NCBI GenBank assembly: GCA_905331475.1
Contig: CAJNYU010003456.1
Location: 1-64,000, forward strand
DNA: 64,000 nt
Direction: 5' to 3'
Source: Rotaria socialis
Taxonomy: Eukaryota > Rotifera > Eurotatoria > Philodinida > Philodinidae
The notes below the pieces were generated by a model. That model ran no database searches. It was not told the DNA's origin and was given only the letters and a program-made list of their open reading frames with translations. The translations under genes were made by a program, and so were the position numbers. Of the stretch, positions 1 through 10,793 are shown in pieces. How positions within the stretch are numbered: position 1 is the first letter of the stretch; every line of letters begins with the position of its first letter.

Positions 1-640
1 TCGTGCATTGTCGCGTGCGATTATCTGAGCTAAATAATATCTTCCAATTTGAAGACACAATTCAATAATCTATCGTGGTCTCTACTCAACTATTGCTCTC
101 AGTAGTGGGTCGTGAGTTGTGCAATCTCTTACGCGGTATTTTGTATTCAGTCTGCTTGTTCTCATACTGCTGTTAAATTCGTACTCCTTAGAACTGCTTT
201 AAGAATGACTATCATGTCCAATTTAGTCCAATGTTTTGAACAGAGTCAAAATCTTTATCAATGCTTGCATGAAGTTGTAACTTTTTCTTCATATTTCATA
301 CATCTGAACATTGAGTATACAATTGTATTCTAGAGACTCTTTTGAGAGAGTGATCCAATTTGTCGATTGTAAGGTATTAAAGTCATGTAGTTATAAGGAA
401 TAAGTTTTCGAATAGATCCTATCGTTTCCGATGGCGGGATTAAGCTGTCTGAAAGAAAATAAAAACTGTCGGATCTGGGAGTTGCAATCGAATCTATATA
501 ATCCGCTTTATGATTTATCTGGAAAACGCTAATAGAAAAACAGAAAATGATTTCGGAAAGGAATCTAAAGTACGTCTAAATCTCCAATAAACTGATACGT
601 CAGTCACAGTCATTGTGTTCTCAGCACAACTTTATTTATC
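1..640. other. Intergenic, nothing recognised
   Basis: Unique-looking AT-rich DNA. I see no coding exon with a recognisable domain, no tRNA-like fold and no tandem repeat. The short open frame at 112-333 has no family resemblance. Confidence 0.5.
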
Positions 641-987
641 ATACCCTAATCTGTACGTCCTAATCTAGTACGTCTGAATCTTATACGTCTGAATCTAGTA
701 CGTCTGAATCTTATACGTCTGAATCTAGTACGTCTGAATCTAGTACGTCTGAATCTAATACGTCCAAACCAGTATCGATAAATCTTTATGCCCATCCATA
801 AGTATTCCCTCCGTTTAACCCTCACTTGGAATGCTAGAGGCATTACCTGAGACGCACATCAATTGTCAGATTCGAATTAAGTCCTACGTAAACCCAAGAA
901 AAAAAGAAAAGATAGCGCACAATAATAAGTAATGCGATATCATGTATAGAAAAATAATTGGGAACCACAGCAACCCTTTATTTTAGT

Positions 988-1030
988 GTCGCGGCGTGGG
1001 GACGCGCAGCGCCCCCTGCAGAGCCGCGAC
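988..1030. repeat. GC-rich hairpin
   Basis: GTCGCGGC at 988-995 is the exact reverse complement of GCCGCGAC at 1023-1030. The loop is unusually GC-rich for this window. It sits in the core of the foldback-like element. Confidence 0.6.
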
Positions 1031-1109
1031 CAACGCTTGTCTCTGTGTACACAGTGGCATCTGCCTTCAGGCATCGTGGAGTTCAACATACAAATTTCTG
1101 ATGCAGCTG

Positions 1110-1193
1110 CTTCACAGGTAATGCTACTAGCATATCTGGTGATGTTGCTAGCATCTCAGATTATGCCACTTGCATCCCAGATAATACTGCTAA
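1110..1193. repeat. Four-copy 21-bp tandem repeat
   Basis: Four degenerate 21 bp units start at 1110, 1131, 1152 and 1173; each carries a CAT(A/C)TC-like start and a TGCTAG-like end. Being a multiple of three, it gives a fake heptapeptide repeat on the plus strand. Confidence 0.65.
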
Positions 1194-1489
1194 AATCCCA
1201 TGGTATCGTTAGATAGGGTAAGCAAGAAGAGGTGTGAGGATTTTTCTGTATTAATTTAGACGTAAAGATTACGACGCATTAGATTACGACGCATAGATTA
1301 AGACGCATTAGATTACGACGCATAGATTACGACGCATAGATTAAGACGCATGGATTAGAGATTAAACCGTAAGGTTTAAGACGGAAAGAGATTTAGATGT
1401 ACAGATTTGGAGATTCACATAGATATATACCATATTACCACTTGTAGAAAGGACGTAGATGTATAGCGATCGGAAAAGTTTGAAGCTTT

Positions 1490-1700
1490 CTATCTATCGT
1501 TTCTCGCCGAAACGATAAACCGGATGGACTCACCGAATCTGAAATGGAGGGAATACAGTTCGGATCCTACTCCGTGAAAAGGCGTCGGAACCCTTCTCAG
1601 AAACCTTGCCGGAAACGGTAGCCGTAACCGGTCCCTGAATACTGCTTCCATGTTTTTGCCGGAATTTCACCGGAACCAACAGTTTCCCGCCGTACCGTTT
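1490..1700. repeat. Degenerate CCGGAAACGG-type palindromic repeat tract
   Basis: Repeated motifs of the type CCGGAAACGGTAGCC, CCGTAACCGG and CCGGAATTTCACCGG occur in both orientations over about 200 bp. The tract is much more GC-rich than its surroundings. It resembles the other inverted degenerate arrays in this window. Confidence 0.45.
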
Positions 1701-2950
1701 GGGCCTGGGTTAAGTTCACTCTTTTCTATGCGTGCACATTTTCAAATGTTCATTTAAGAAGAACAGCGCATCAAAATTTCCAATAATTTTCCATTAGTCA
1801 TAATAAACTCATAACCGCGAGAGCGCTGTTGCATTTATCTGCTTATTCTTAAAAAAAGGATATCGATTGAATTTTTAAACATATCTATGGATCATAACCC
1901 ATAAACAGTTGTTGAATGATTTAGTAGCCAATAACTGTTTCTGGTGGAGCAATTTTACCATCCAGAATCTTGAAAATGACAAATCTAATGATGAGTTCCA
2001 CGGTTTTTAGATAAGATTTTTTAATTGCATCATTCGAAGATGTGAAATAAGATGGTTCCATTAGGGTTCGAACGAATCTTTTTTGATACTACATTCTCAA
2101 TATCAATGAGACATGAATTATTAATGATAACATACATATATCGCGAGAAGAAAAGAAGACAATATCGAGTTCAAGAAAAATAATAGAAAACGACTGAAAA
2201 CGAGTAATAAACTGTAAGATTTGCTCGAAATTCTTAGTCCCCATCACTTTCATTCTTCATGGCATTAGATGTTTTATATCTACAAGAATTATAAACAATC
2301 TGCTTAACTTATCAATTAATGAAAATTTCGAGTAAACTCAAAGCAGTCATATTCAAATACACGACTAAGAAAACTCTATTCCTGTCTATAAACAGATTTT
2401 TGAAAAAGCAATATCAATTAAACATTGCATTATGTATATGATTCAGAATTTGTAATCAAACGTTTCATACCTGTTCCGCGTTTCGTTTTATTATTTCGAA
2501 TTTAAAAAAAAATGATAAATTCTTTTGAAATCCGTGATTTTGGAACGATTTTTCCCAAAGAACAGAGCTTAGTAGTAAACATTGTAAAAAAGATATCACA
2601 CATTCGATTTCGTTAATGTAAGATCACGTTTGATTGAATGCTTTCTGATTTACAATAGCTAAGATCATGAGGTAACAAAAAACATGCGTATTTTATTTTC
2701 AAGTAAAAGAAAACTCGCGAAGAACTAATTACAATAATGTTGCGCTTCGCACCGCATTAATGAGTTTATACGTTGTTTCATGTTTTTTCTCTTATGCTGA
2801 AAACCACATCACTCATGATAAAAGAGAGCTGATTTTATGTATGTAGATTTAGCTACCTGTACAGAGTCAAATTTCATTAAACGTAATTATATAAATGTGA
2901 TTAGAAACATTTAAATTGAGTAAGTCAAAAAAGAATTAAGCAAACCTTAC
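1701..2950. other. Intergenic, AT-rich
   Basis: No coding exon could be supported. The 3' exon(s) of the cysteine-rich gene that should follow the donor at 2950 may lie here, but I could not identify them. Confidence 0.4.
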
Positions 2951-3677
2951 CTAGTGGCTGAGCACGGGTTGTAGTTGTAGTTGGAACTATTGTTGTAGTT
3001 GTGATGTTCGTCACTATTGATAATGGTAGAAAATTCATTCATAAAGGTCATTTAGTTCTATGTCTAACATAGGAAATGATATAAAAAGTTATTGCTGTTA
3101 AGACTTTACAGTAGTACCCTAATTAGGTGAACCTTAGATTCCTGAAACTGGTTCACGCTCTACTGTGCTATGCAAAAAATACAAATGGATGTTGGACGTA
3201 CATTTTTGTAGATGCTGCTGTGTGCCTGTTCTTTAATGAACATGTATACAGAAAACTCACAGTCACATCTTCACTCTCAAGATAACTGATGGTTCTTTTA
3301 CTTGTTATTGGTGGGCAGAGTTGTCGATTGTAAGTCGGTATTGGATAACAAACAGGCGTGCTCTGACATCGAGGATGATGAACACATCTATACTGTTCAG
3401 GGTTATCACAGAGATTATTTTGAGTGCATTTAAATAGCTCAAAGCAATCTGCCGAAAATTGATCGATACAGATACCGATGTTGATAGTTCCTGCGATATA
3501 TAAACATGCACAGCCACTATTTGACGAGCAGTGATCATATTGAGCCATACCATTACAAAATTGAGATTTAACTTCAACTAACAATACACTAAATAGAAAA
3601 AAAGAATAAATCTGTAAAGCTTTAAAGAAAGATTTCTCGATGTTCAGTCCGTAGAAAAATAACAGAACTACCTGCAT
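2951..3677 (-). CDS. Secreted cysteine-rich, threonine-rich protein (3' end unresolved)
   Basis: The minus-strand frame encodes a hydrophobic N-terminal segment (YSFFLFSVLLVEVKS, a likely signal peptide) followed by about 16 cysteines in ~90 residues, with motifs such as CSSNSGCACLY, FKCTQNNLCDNPEQYRC and PRCQSTPVC. A donor at 3301 and an acceptor at 3014 (intron 288 bp) join in frame to a small exon, 2951-3013, encoding a threonine-rich stretch (NITTTTIVPTTTTTR) that ends at a good GTAAGG donor. The next exon is not recognised, so the model is incomplete. I chose the Met at 3677 because it lies just before the hydrophobic segment; an upstream exon is possible. Disulfide-rich secreted proteins with mucin-like Thr linkers are common in bdelloids as I recall; no function is inferred. 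Confidence 0.55.
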
Positions 3678-3982
3678 AGAAGGAGTAAGAAACAGGAGAT
3701 TGTTTTTGTAGACATCGTTTTTGTTAAAATGAAATGCAACAGCGACAGCATACATCTTTATATATGATCGATAGTCAATCTTTCGCACATTCACTGAAAG
3801 TGAAAAAAACGACGCAATCCTTCGATAGTTAAAAATTCGATATTGTTCCGATGCTTTCGTCACAATTTAACATTGCTCGGGAAACTAATCCTGAAAGCAG
3901 AAAAAAAAGTCCAATTAAACAAAATGATTGAAACAGCTCGTTTCAGAATGTGTGCGTGTGAAGGACTGAATGTAAGTCCCAC

Positions 3983-4214
3983 CTGGGGGTGGAACTTTAA
4001 CTTTAAATTGATCGTAAAGTGCAGAGTTTAAAGCTATCTAAAGTCACGCTTAAATGCTTCTTTTTGGCGTTTTATCTGTTGCAGAGAGTCACATAGGCAT
4101 GACTAAACACATCAGTACAGTAAAAAGTATTAAAAAGAAGCGTTTAAAGGCGACTTTTAACAACGTTAAACTTTAAACTTTCCGGTTAAAGTAAAGTTAA
4201 AGTGCCACCACTAG
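3983..4214. mobile_element. MITE with ~80-bp inverted arms
   Basis: The left arm from 3983 and the reverse complement of the right arm ending at 4214 match over about 80 bp with substitutions. Shared landmarks are GGTGG(A/C)ACTTTAACTTTA at the tip and GCTTCTTTTT at the inner end. A possible imperfect 8 bp target duplication is TCCCACCT / TTCCACCT, but tip and duplication overlap ambiguously. There is no reading frame, so it is non-autonomous. Confidence 0.7.
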
Positions 4215-4680
4215 TTCCACCTACTGGACGTTGTCCCAGTTGACTTAGATATTTTAGATACAACATTGGATTTTTATATTCTAAAATACATGTTTTTTTC
4301 CGAAACAAAATTATTTCTATAAAATTGATGACATGCCATTTCAATTGGACACAATGAATCATAAGATTATAAGCGATATAAAAATATGATGATTGTGCAT
4401 TAGTAAATAGACTTTGAAATTGATTTTCAATTTAGCATGACACAATCGTGGTTAATACAACTAACCACTTCGAAAGTACGAATGATCAGATAGGTTCAAG
4501 TTACAATTGTTTTTGTCTCAATATTTTATTTTTATGACCTTTACCTGTTTTTCATCAAAATATCACACAAAGAAAAAACTGGCAGCAAGAGTTACAATCT
4601 GATGAAGGGTAACCTGAGGGAAAAGTGTACCATTGTATTATAGTGGGAAATTACATTAAACAAAGCGACATGGAAAACTA

Positions 4681-4706
4681 GGGTGTGGGTGTGGATGTGA
4701 GTGAGC
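4681..4706 (+). repeat. Interstitial telomere-like GTGTGGG tract
   Basis: The stretch GGGTGTGGGTGTGGATGTG resembles the bdelloid telomeric repeat TGTGGG (known from Adineta vaga, from memory). It is short and degenerate and stands just outside the large inverted-repeat element. Confidence 0.5.
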
Positions 4707-5137
4707 ATATATAGAGTGCATGTACCTAATAAGAACGGGGATTTTTTATGTTCATGTTTCGACTATAATATCTCTGTGAAATAGTGAGCAAATGAGCTGA
4801 AATTTTGCATCAAAATAGAAAAAATTCTTTTCTATCTATTGGCGAAAGAATTTTTGAAAAAAGTTGAGAAATGATCGAGTTATGAGCGGTAGTTTGCAGT
4901 CACCTGATGCCGTTCTAAATAAAAGCGCTATCCTCAATAAGAACGCTAATGCAAAAGTTGTCCCTAATTAGAACGCACCAGAAAAAATACATTGAATAAC
5001 GGGTAGCATTCGAAAATCATGTCATATCTGCTTAGAAACTTTAAAATCGAACTCAACCTCCGCTAGACAACTTATTCATTACACATTTCTCTATCATTCT
5101 CTAGAGGTTGAACTTGATACATTGCTCAGTTAATTAG

Positions 5138-6998
5138 ATAGAATCAAAACAATCTCCATTAATTGAATAAAAAAACGTTTTAAATAAGTACAGGTCTCCA
5201 ATTAGAACGCACATGTAAATATTGTCCCTTATTAGAACGCGTCTATTCAAAATGTATGCATAGTATATGATATAACGTAGTTTCGTCTCTCTCTGCTACC
5301 GAACTTCAAAATTGACTCTTGGTCCTGGAACAAAAGTTGTTCAGTTCAACTTTCTCTACAACATACTAGCGGTTTAATTGAATATGATAAAAATCTCACG
5401 TTTAGTTAAGTGTATCGATTTCGAGTGGAAAATTGATGGACTGTTGTGTATTGAATTCGTCCGGTTACACTAACAATGGGTTTTATTTTTTCAGTATAAA
5501 TAGATAGTGTTAAAAAATTTTCAATTTCCTACTTCATCCAATGGTAAGTATAAAGCTTCTCTTATTGATGAAATTTAATCTATTCATAAGTGAAATAGCT
5601 ATATAATCCGAATTTTTTTAAAACCACGTAATTCTTTTAGATTACTAAGTACTTTTCTTTCTTTCTCTACTTAAGATATAAGTCTATTGCAGAGTATTCG
5701 TTACAGAAGTACATGATGGAAGCACTGAGATAATAATAGAACAAAAAAAGCATTCTACGAGTTCAGTTCCTTTATATTCAATAGTCATTCATGATAGCAA
5801 TAAATAAAACGATTGGGATCAGAATTAACAGATCATACTTTAATAGGCTATCTTCACCACAGAATTATATAGTCGATTTACTTAACGCAGTGAAAACATT
5901 TCCACTGAAAAATGTTGTTATTTAGAAAATTCTGCGACTGAGCTACGTTATAGTTAAAGCGCTCAACTCTATTTTCCTCCAATTATTCAAAAATTCAAGG
6001 ATAAACGGTAGAATTACGACTTGCAGCTCAATAGACGACAGTCTACATGCATAAAATTAATGAACAAGTACAATTTCTATCATTTGTTTACAAGCTGCTT
6101 CCATTTAAAAATGTAGAAATTGTGTACTGTTTCCAATTATACTTCATAATTAGATGTTAAAGAATCATGCAAACAATACAGGACACTTTAAGTGTAATAT
6201 CAATGTTAAAATCAAAGTTTAAGTTGAAGCATCTTTTTTAAATTTTGCATTATCTCATTCAGTTTTGACCTGTTTTAAGTGACAACAGCATCTGAAGTTT
6301 GTAAACTCTTAAATTCACGAAAGAATGACATGTTTCAGAAATGTATTTGAAGAGTAGGCAATATAAGGTTGAAAAGGGTAGGCTTAAATTTTGGCCGGAT
6401 ATTCAAACTCTTCCAGTTCTTGACCGACCAATCCTTCAATATGACAGACCAAACTCAGTTCAGCTCAAGTTTGATTCTTAAATCTTCTTAATGTGTTAGA
6501 TTAATTGAAGTTTGTCTCTGTAGAGGGATCATTTCTGACTAAAACATCATGGATAGCTTAGTATCAATTTAGACTAATATAATACGCTCACACAATTCTT
6601 TCTGAACACTGTTTGTATACATAAATCTTAATTTATGCATGTGATGTTATATGTTACACTTAGTTTACCGTTCGCCACAATTTCTTGAAATATATTCTCC
6701 AGTTTTATCATTTTCAAAAGGAAAGCTACAATTGAAGTGTTCAATATATCGTATTGGACTAAACCGCTAGTATGTTGTAGAGAAAGTTGAACTGAACAGC
6801 TTTTGTTCCAGGACCAAGAGTCAATTTTGAAGTTCGGTAGCAGAGAGAGACGAAATTACGTTATATCATATACTTTGCATGCATTTTGAACAGACGCGTT
6901 CTAATAAGGGACAGTATTTACATGTGCGTTCTAATTGGAGACATGTACTTATTTAGAACGTTTTTTTATTCAATTAATGGAGATTGTTTTGATTCTAT
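5138..6998. mobile_element. 1.86-kb non-autonomous element with 239-bp terminal inverted repeats
   Basis: Positions 5138-5376 and the reverse complement of 6760-6998 align over 239 bp each with only about ten visible mismatches, so the copy is fairly young. The 1.38 kb interior has no recognisable protein. The arms contain repeats of an AATTAGAACGC-type motif; related copies continue outside the left arm (around 4730, 4940 and 4970), so the true element may be longer on that side. I could not identify a convincing target-site duplication. It could belong to a DNA transposon or a foldback family. Confidence 0.8.
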
Positions 6999-7430
6999 TA
7001 GGAATGGACTTCTCCGACCGATGTCCGTAAAAAAAAATGAGGACGAAAAGGGACCCCCCCTTCATTGGCAAATTGAACAGATCTTTGTAATTAATAGAAA
7101 TTCATTTTATGAGCGGGCTATTCTGGCTGAATATTGAAATAGATCCGTCTTTATGTATGAAAACAAATAGTATATAGAATGAGATCATCATCAATAGAAA
7201 ACATTGTTGCACACAAAGAACCGTGTTAATCATGTAAAAACCTTTTTTCTGTTCTGTGTTTCGCTTGTTTTTTTAAATTTTGTCTGTACGAATCAATCAA
7301 GCATATCGAGCGTATTCAAAAATAGAAACACGCGTGCTGTTGTATAAATCACCTTTATAATATTCATCGTTTTCACTTCTTTTTTTGGTATAAAACTAGA
7401 AGAATTATTATTCGATTGTAATGTGTAAAC

Positions 7431-8716
7431 ATGTGGAAGCAATCAACACAAACATTTTTATCAAATAGCGTAGGCTATTTTTGTGTCTTCGTTTTTTTTT
7501 CCTTAACTACTTACATTGTTTATGTTTTTTATTCAACAATTGCACCAGCAATATTTGAAAATCGAGAGTATGGGAAATTTCTATTGCATTTTATTTTTGG
7601 TAATTGGCTTGTTGTTAATATATATTTTAATTATACTATGGCATGGCTCACATCACCTGGTCTTGCTAAGGATTACCAAACTTTGGCAATATTCTATCTG
7701 AATAGTATCATATATGTTTTAGACATGAAAACAAAGGCATAAGAAAAGAAGCGAAAAAAATATTGAATCATAAATGAATAATTTCTCCTGTGTGTAAAAA
7801 GTGTTCAATGAATAAGCCACCTCGAACTCATCATTGCAGTTGGTGTAATTTATGCATATTAAGATTCGATCATCACTGTCCATGTAAGATATTGCGAGTT
7901 TAAAAATTATATTTAATGTTAATTTATAATGAAACTATAGGGTTAAATAATTGTGTTGGTTACTTTAATCATCGTTACTTTTTTCAATTTTGTTGTTTTA
8001 TGTCAGTTGGATGTCTCTATGCTGGTTGGTTTGGTTACCGTGAATATCAAATCAGTCGATTAGATGAACAAGTGTAAGTTCGGAAACATATATATTATTC
8101 ATGATATTTTCGAATATTTATTAATAGATTTCGGCATACGGATTCGATTTTCAAGGTTAAGGATATTTTGTACGTTATGGGCGTAGAAGGTTTTATTACA
8201 TATTACGTATTTGTGATGGCATTCGCAGCTGGTTTTATTTTAATTGCTCTCAGTGGGTTGCACGGAAAAATGATTAGCCAAGGTGAAACATCAGTCGAGC
8301 ATTTACTGACTCAAAGTTCCGCTCGTCAAGATTATAAACAAGGTGCTATTTTTACCAGTATATGCGATAGGAATTTAATCGAAAATTGGAAACAATTTTT
8401 AGGTGTTCGTACTAAAGGTGAATTTATTCAACGCATTCTTTTTCCAAGTACACATAAACCAAAAGGCAATGGTATAACAACAGAAGATATGTTTTATGCA
8501 CACCCACACCCACACCGAGAAGAGCGGTTTCGAACAAAATCATATGTTTCTTATGCATTGAAGATTTTTAAGCGTATCTGCAGTAATAATTTGGTTCGAA
8601 TTTATCAATCAATACTACCAACAATATACGTACGACGTGAACCCCGCTACTCTAATTCGACTTATCAGTCACAATCACCATTGATAATACGAACAACTCG
8701 TTTTCAGACTTGTTAA
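7431..8716 (+). CDS. ZDHHC16: ZDHHC16-like protein S-palmitoyltransferase
   Basis: Integral membrane DHHC enzyme that transfers palmitate to cysteines of target proteins at ER/Golgi membranes. Exon 1 (from 7431) gives two membrane segments and the TM2-end motif MAWLTSPG. Exon 2 (~7784-7883) encodes the zinc cysteines ([15 protein letters not shown]) and DHHCPW. Exon 3 (7941-8073) continues with [13 protein letters not shown]. Exon 4 (8128-8716) carries TM3-4 and a C-terminal region ([20 protein letters not shown]) that is specific to the ZDHHC16 subfamily. Introns 2-3 and 3-4 are canonical and in frame. The exon 1-2 junction is a problem: exon 2's frame has a TGA at 7775-7777 and no AG lies between it and the conserved cysteines. 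Either a non-canonical splice, an assembly error or a lesion is present. The C-terminal AHPHPHRE is encoded by telomere-like DNA. Confidence 0.88.
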
Positions 8717-9365
8717 AAACATGAACAAAATGAATGAGTTCTGTTTATAATAATTCATTTTAAGAGAAAAATGACTTTGCATCGCCTCACAAAAGAAATT
8801 TGATTATTCGAGTGTGTCACGTGCTGTTCGGGATTCATTCAAATGTGTGTTTAGGCATTATCGATTGTCGAAATAAAATTATATCCTGTCTTGGCTGAAA
8901 ATCCTCTTGATGTCATATCGTCAGTTTATCATCAGACACCAGATGATTCAAGAGCATTGCATCTTGTGCTACGCAAAATAGTCAATCTTCATATACCTTG
9001 AGGGTGTGGGTGTGGGCGTAGGGTAGGGCCAAGTCTTCACGCAGACCCCCAGAAATGTAATTCAATTCTACCCTGGCTATTTTAGAATGTCTTCATGGAA
9101 ATTACGGATGTGTGAAGTAAGGATGTATATAGAGACTGATGCCTAGTCCTATTGTGGTAGAAAACCTTCACAAGATACTGAGTATCTTCATGTTTAATTT
9201 TATTGCTTCGAAGGTTGTGTTTCGTCAGTAGACGTGTGAAAAATCCAGATGTTTACGAGAGAGAATGTGCGCGTTATTTTGATCTTTCCTATTACTCTCA
9301 CATTTTCGCAAATCAACCCAATTGTATTCAATGAAATGATGAATTGTTTCCCATGTCGCTTCATT
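8717..9365. other. Intergenic with telomere-like tract at 8997-9030
   Basis: Downstream of the palmitoyltransferase. At 8997-9030 there is CTTGAGGGTGTGGGTGTGGG followed by a degenerate continuation. The same 20-mer recurs near 61344, pointing to a dispersed repeat rather than chance. Otherwise no coding signal. Confidence 0.5.
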
Positions 9366-10215
9366 TTATCAACTGTGCCGCAGTTACGCGTAACTATGGC
9401 GCATTGATCGTAGTGAAGATTTCTATAAGAAACTACGCTTACTGTGATGCAGATCAACGCAACTGCGTCCTAGTGATCGCATCCTACGATCCCTTGTAGG
9501 TATAAATGGTCAATTATAAATTATTCCTCCTTATTTGTAATTGACTACACTCGAACAATAAAACATAGTCACATAAAATCAGTATAAATAACAGTGCTCG
9601 TCACATTTTCGTTCATAAGGTATTCTACTATAAGTAGTAGAGTACATATGTTTTATTTATTTTTTATTTTTCTAGATGTAAATCTTTTACTTTTCAATTT
9701 TTTGTAATTTATTTTTTTTTCCTTTATTTATAAAATTTTTTTAAATTGTTTTAGATATTAATATTTTTATTTTTCTAGATCTTTATTATTTATTCTCCTT
9801 AATTTTTAAAATTAAAACTTTTTTAACTGTTAACTTAGTAAATTTTGAAATGTTTTTAGGTTGTAACTTTTCAATTATTTTTTATTGTGAAAATTTTTTA
9901 TTTAAAAATTGTTTTTTTTATTTTTTATAAAAATTTTAATTTTATAGTTTTAAGTTTTTTATTTTGTGAAAAAATTTTCTAAATTCACAATAAAAATACA
10001 AATAAAATGAAAGCCTAATCTATGTCATATTTTGTACCAATTGCGATGACACTGTGACCCATAACTGTGAAAAACTTGGAAGCGGTTATGCGTAACTGGG
10101 ATTTTTTCACGGTAACTGCGATTTTTTCATTGTAGTTACGTCGCAATTTTCCGCAATTACGGGTCACAGTGCGATCGCAGTTACGGCGTAACTGCCCTAC
10201 AGTTTCATCGTAATG
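9366..10215. repeat. Element flanked by degenerate GTTACGCGTAAC-type repeats
   Basis: Two blocks, about 9370-9490 and 10050-10210, contain many copies of GTAACTGCG/CGCAGTTAC motifs in both orientations, including the palindrome AGTTACGCGTAACT near 9382. The centre (about 9640-9980) is almost pure A/T with long T runs. Minus-strand reading frames in both blocks share VTRNCG-like peptides, which come from the repeat and not from a gene. Confidence 0.55.
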
Positions 10216-10793
10216 AAACACATGGGAATTATTTACATCATTTCAATAATTAAGCTATCACGGAAATTACAATGATTATGTTCGATGTTAACCTGTAATT
10301 ACTTTTAAGTTTCATTATTTCTAACCTGTAGATGTAGATGTAGATGTAGACTGCAAAGTTTACATTTAAGTTCGTTTTTATTCATCGACGCGTGCACAAA
10401 TGTAGTTTTTTGTCATCCTAATGAACCTCGATGTTTAGTAAAAGAAATAAGAATATTGACTAGATATGTCTGGATGAATTTCATTTATGTTAAAGCTTGT
10501 AAAGAAAATTTTTAAAGCTAAAGAAGTATCATCAGTCAGAGTTCACCTACAATTTAGCACTTTATTTAAAAACAAAAAAAGCATCAAACGATTTCTTCCA
10601 ATCAAAGAAAACTGTCGATGACTGACTGTTTCCTTAGTCGTGAACTATGAAACTTTCAACTACCCTCATGTCATGCCAATGTACAGCTATGATCTTAATG
10701 CATTTCTTTATCGAATTTACGAAGTTTTTCTTCATTGTATTAAAGTTTTTGGTTTTATTCTAATCATTGAATTCCTGATTGCCTAAATATTCT
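10216..10793. other. Intergenic, downstream of the HIT gene
   Basis: AT-rich; includes a short (GATGTA)n tract near 10330. No coding signal or structured RNA was recognised. Confidence 0.45.

Larger units (their letters stand above)
643..1358. repeat. Foldback-like element: inverted 15-bp minisatellites around a unique core
   Basis: The left arm, about 654-772, is eight head-to-tail 15 bp units of the form TACGTCTGAATCTAG. The right arm, about 1258-1358, is seven 14-15 bp units of the form GACGCATTAGATTAC, which is close to the reverse complement of the left unit. The ~480 bp core holds a GC-rich hairpin and a separate 21 bp repeat. Because 15 is divisible by 3, the left arm gives a spurious minus-strand reading frame of repeated FRRTR pentapeptides. 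The arrangement (long terminal inverted repeats built of short direct repeats) resembles foldback elements of insects. No transposase is seen. Confidence 0.7.

Noticed and set aside
112..333. Plus-strand open frame of 73 codons
   Set aside because: No motif, no splice context and no coding composition; random in AT-rich DNA.
646..843. Minus-strand Arg-rich frame with FRRTR repeats
   Set aside because: It is the translation of the 15 bp minisatellite; an artefact of the period being divisible by three.
986..1216. Plus-strand frame with heptapeptide repeats
   Set aside because: It is the translation of the 21 bp tandem repeat and the GC hairpin.
2060..2090. GGTTCGAACGAATC resembling a tRNA B-box
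   Set aside because: No matching A-box or cloverleaf upstream. No tRNA, rRNA or CRISPR array was found in the window.
6886..7137. Plus-strand frame of 83 codons
   Set aside because: It lies mostly in the right terminal inverted repeat of the 1.86 kb element and runs past its end.
9200..10221. Two minus-strand frames sharing VTRNCG peptides
   Set aside because: The similarity comes from the GTTACGCGTAAC repeats, not from paralogous genes.
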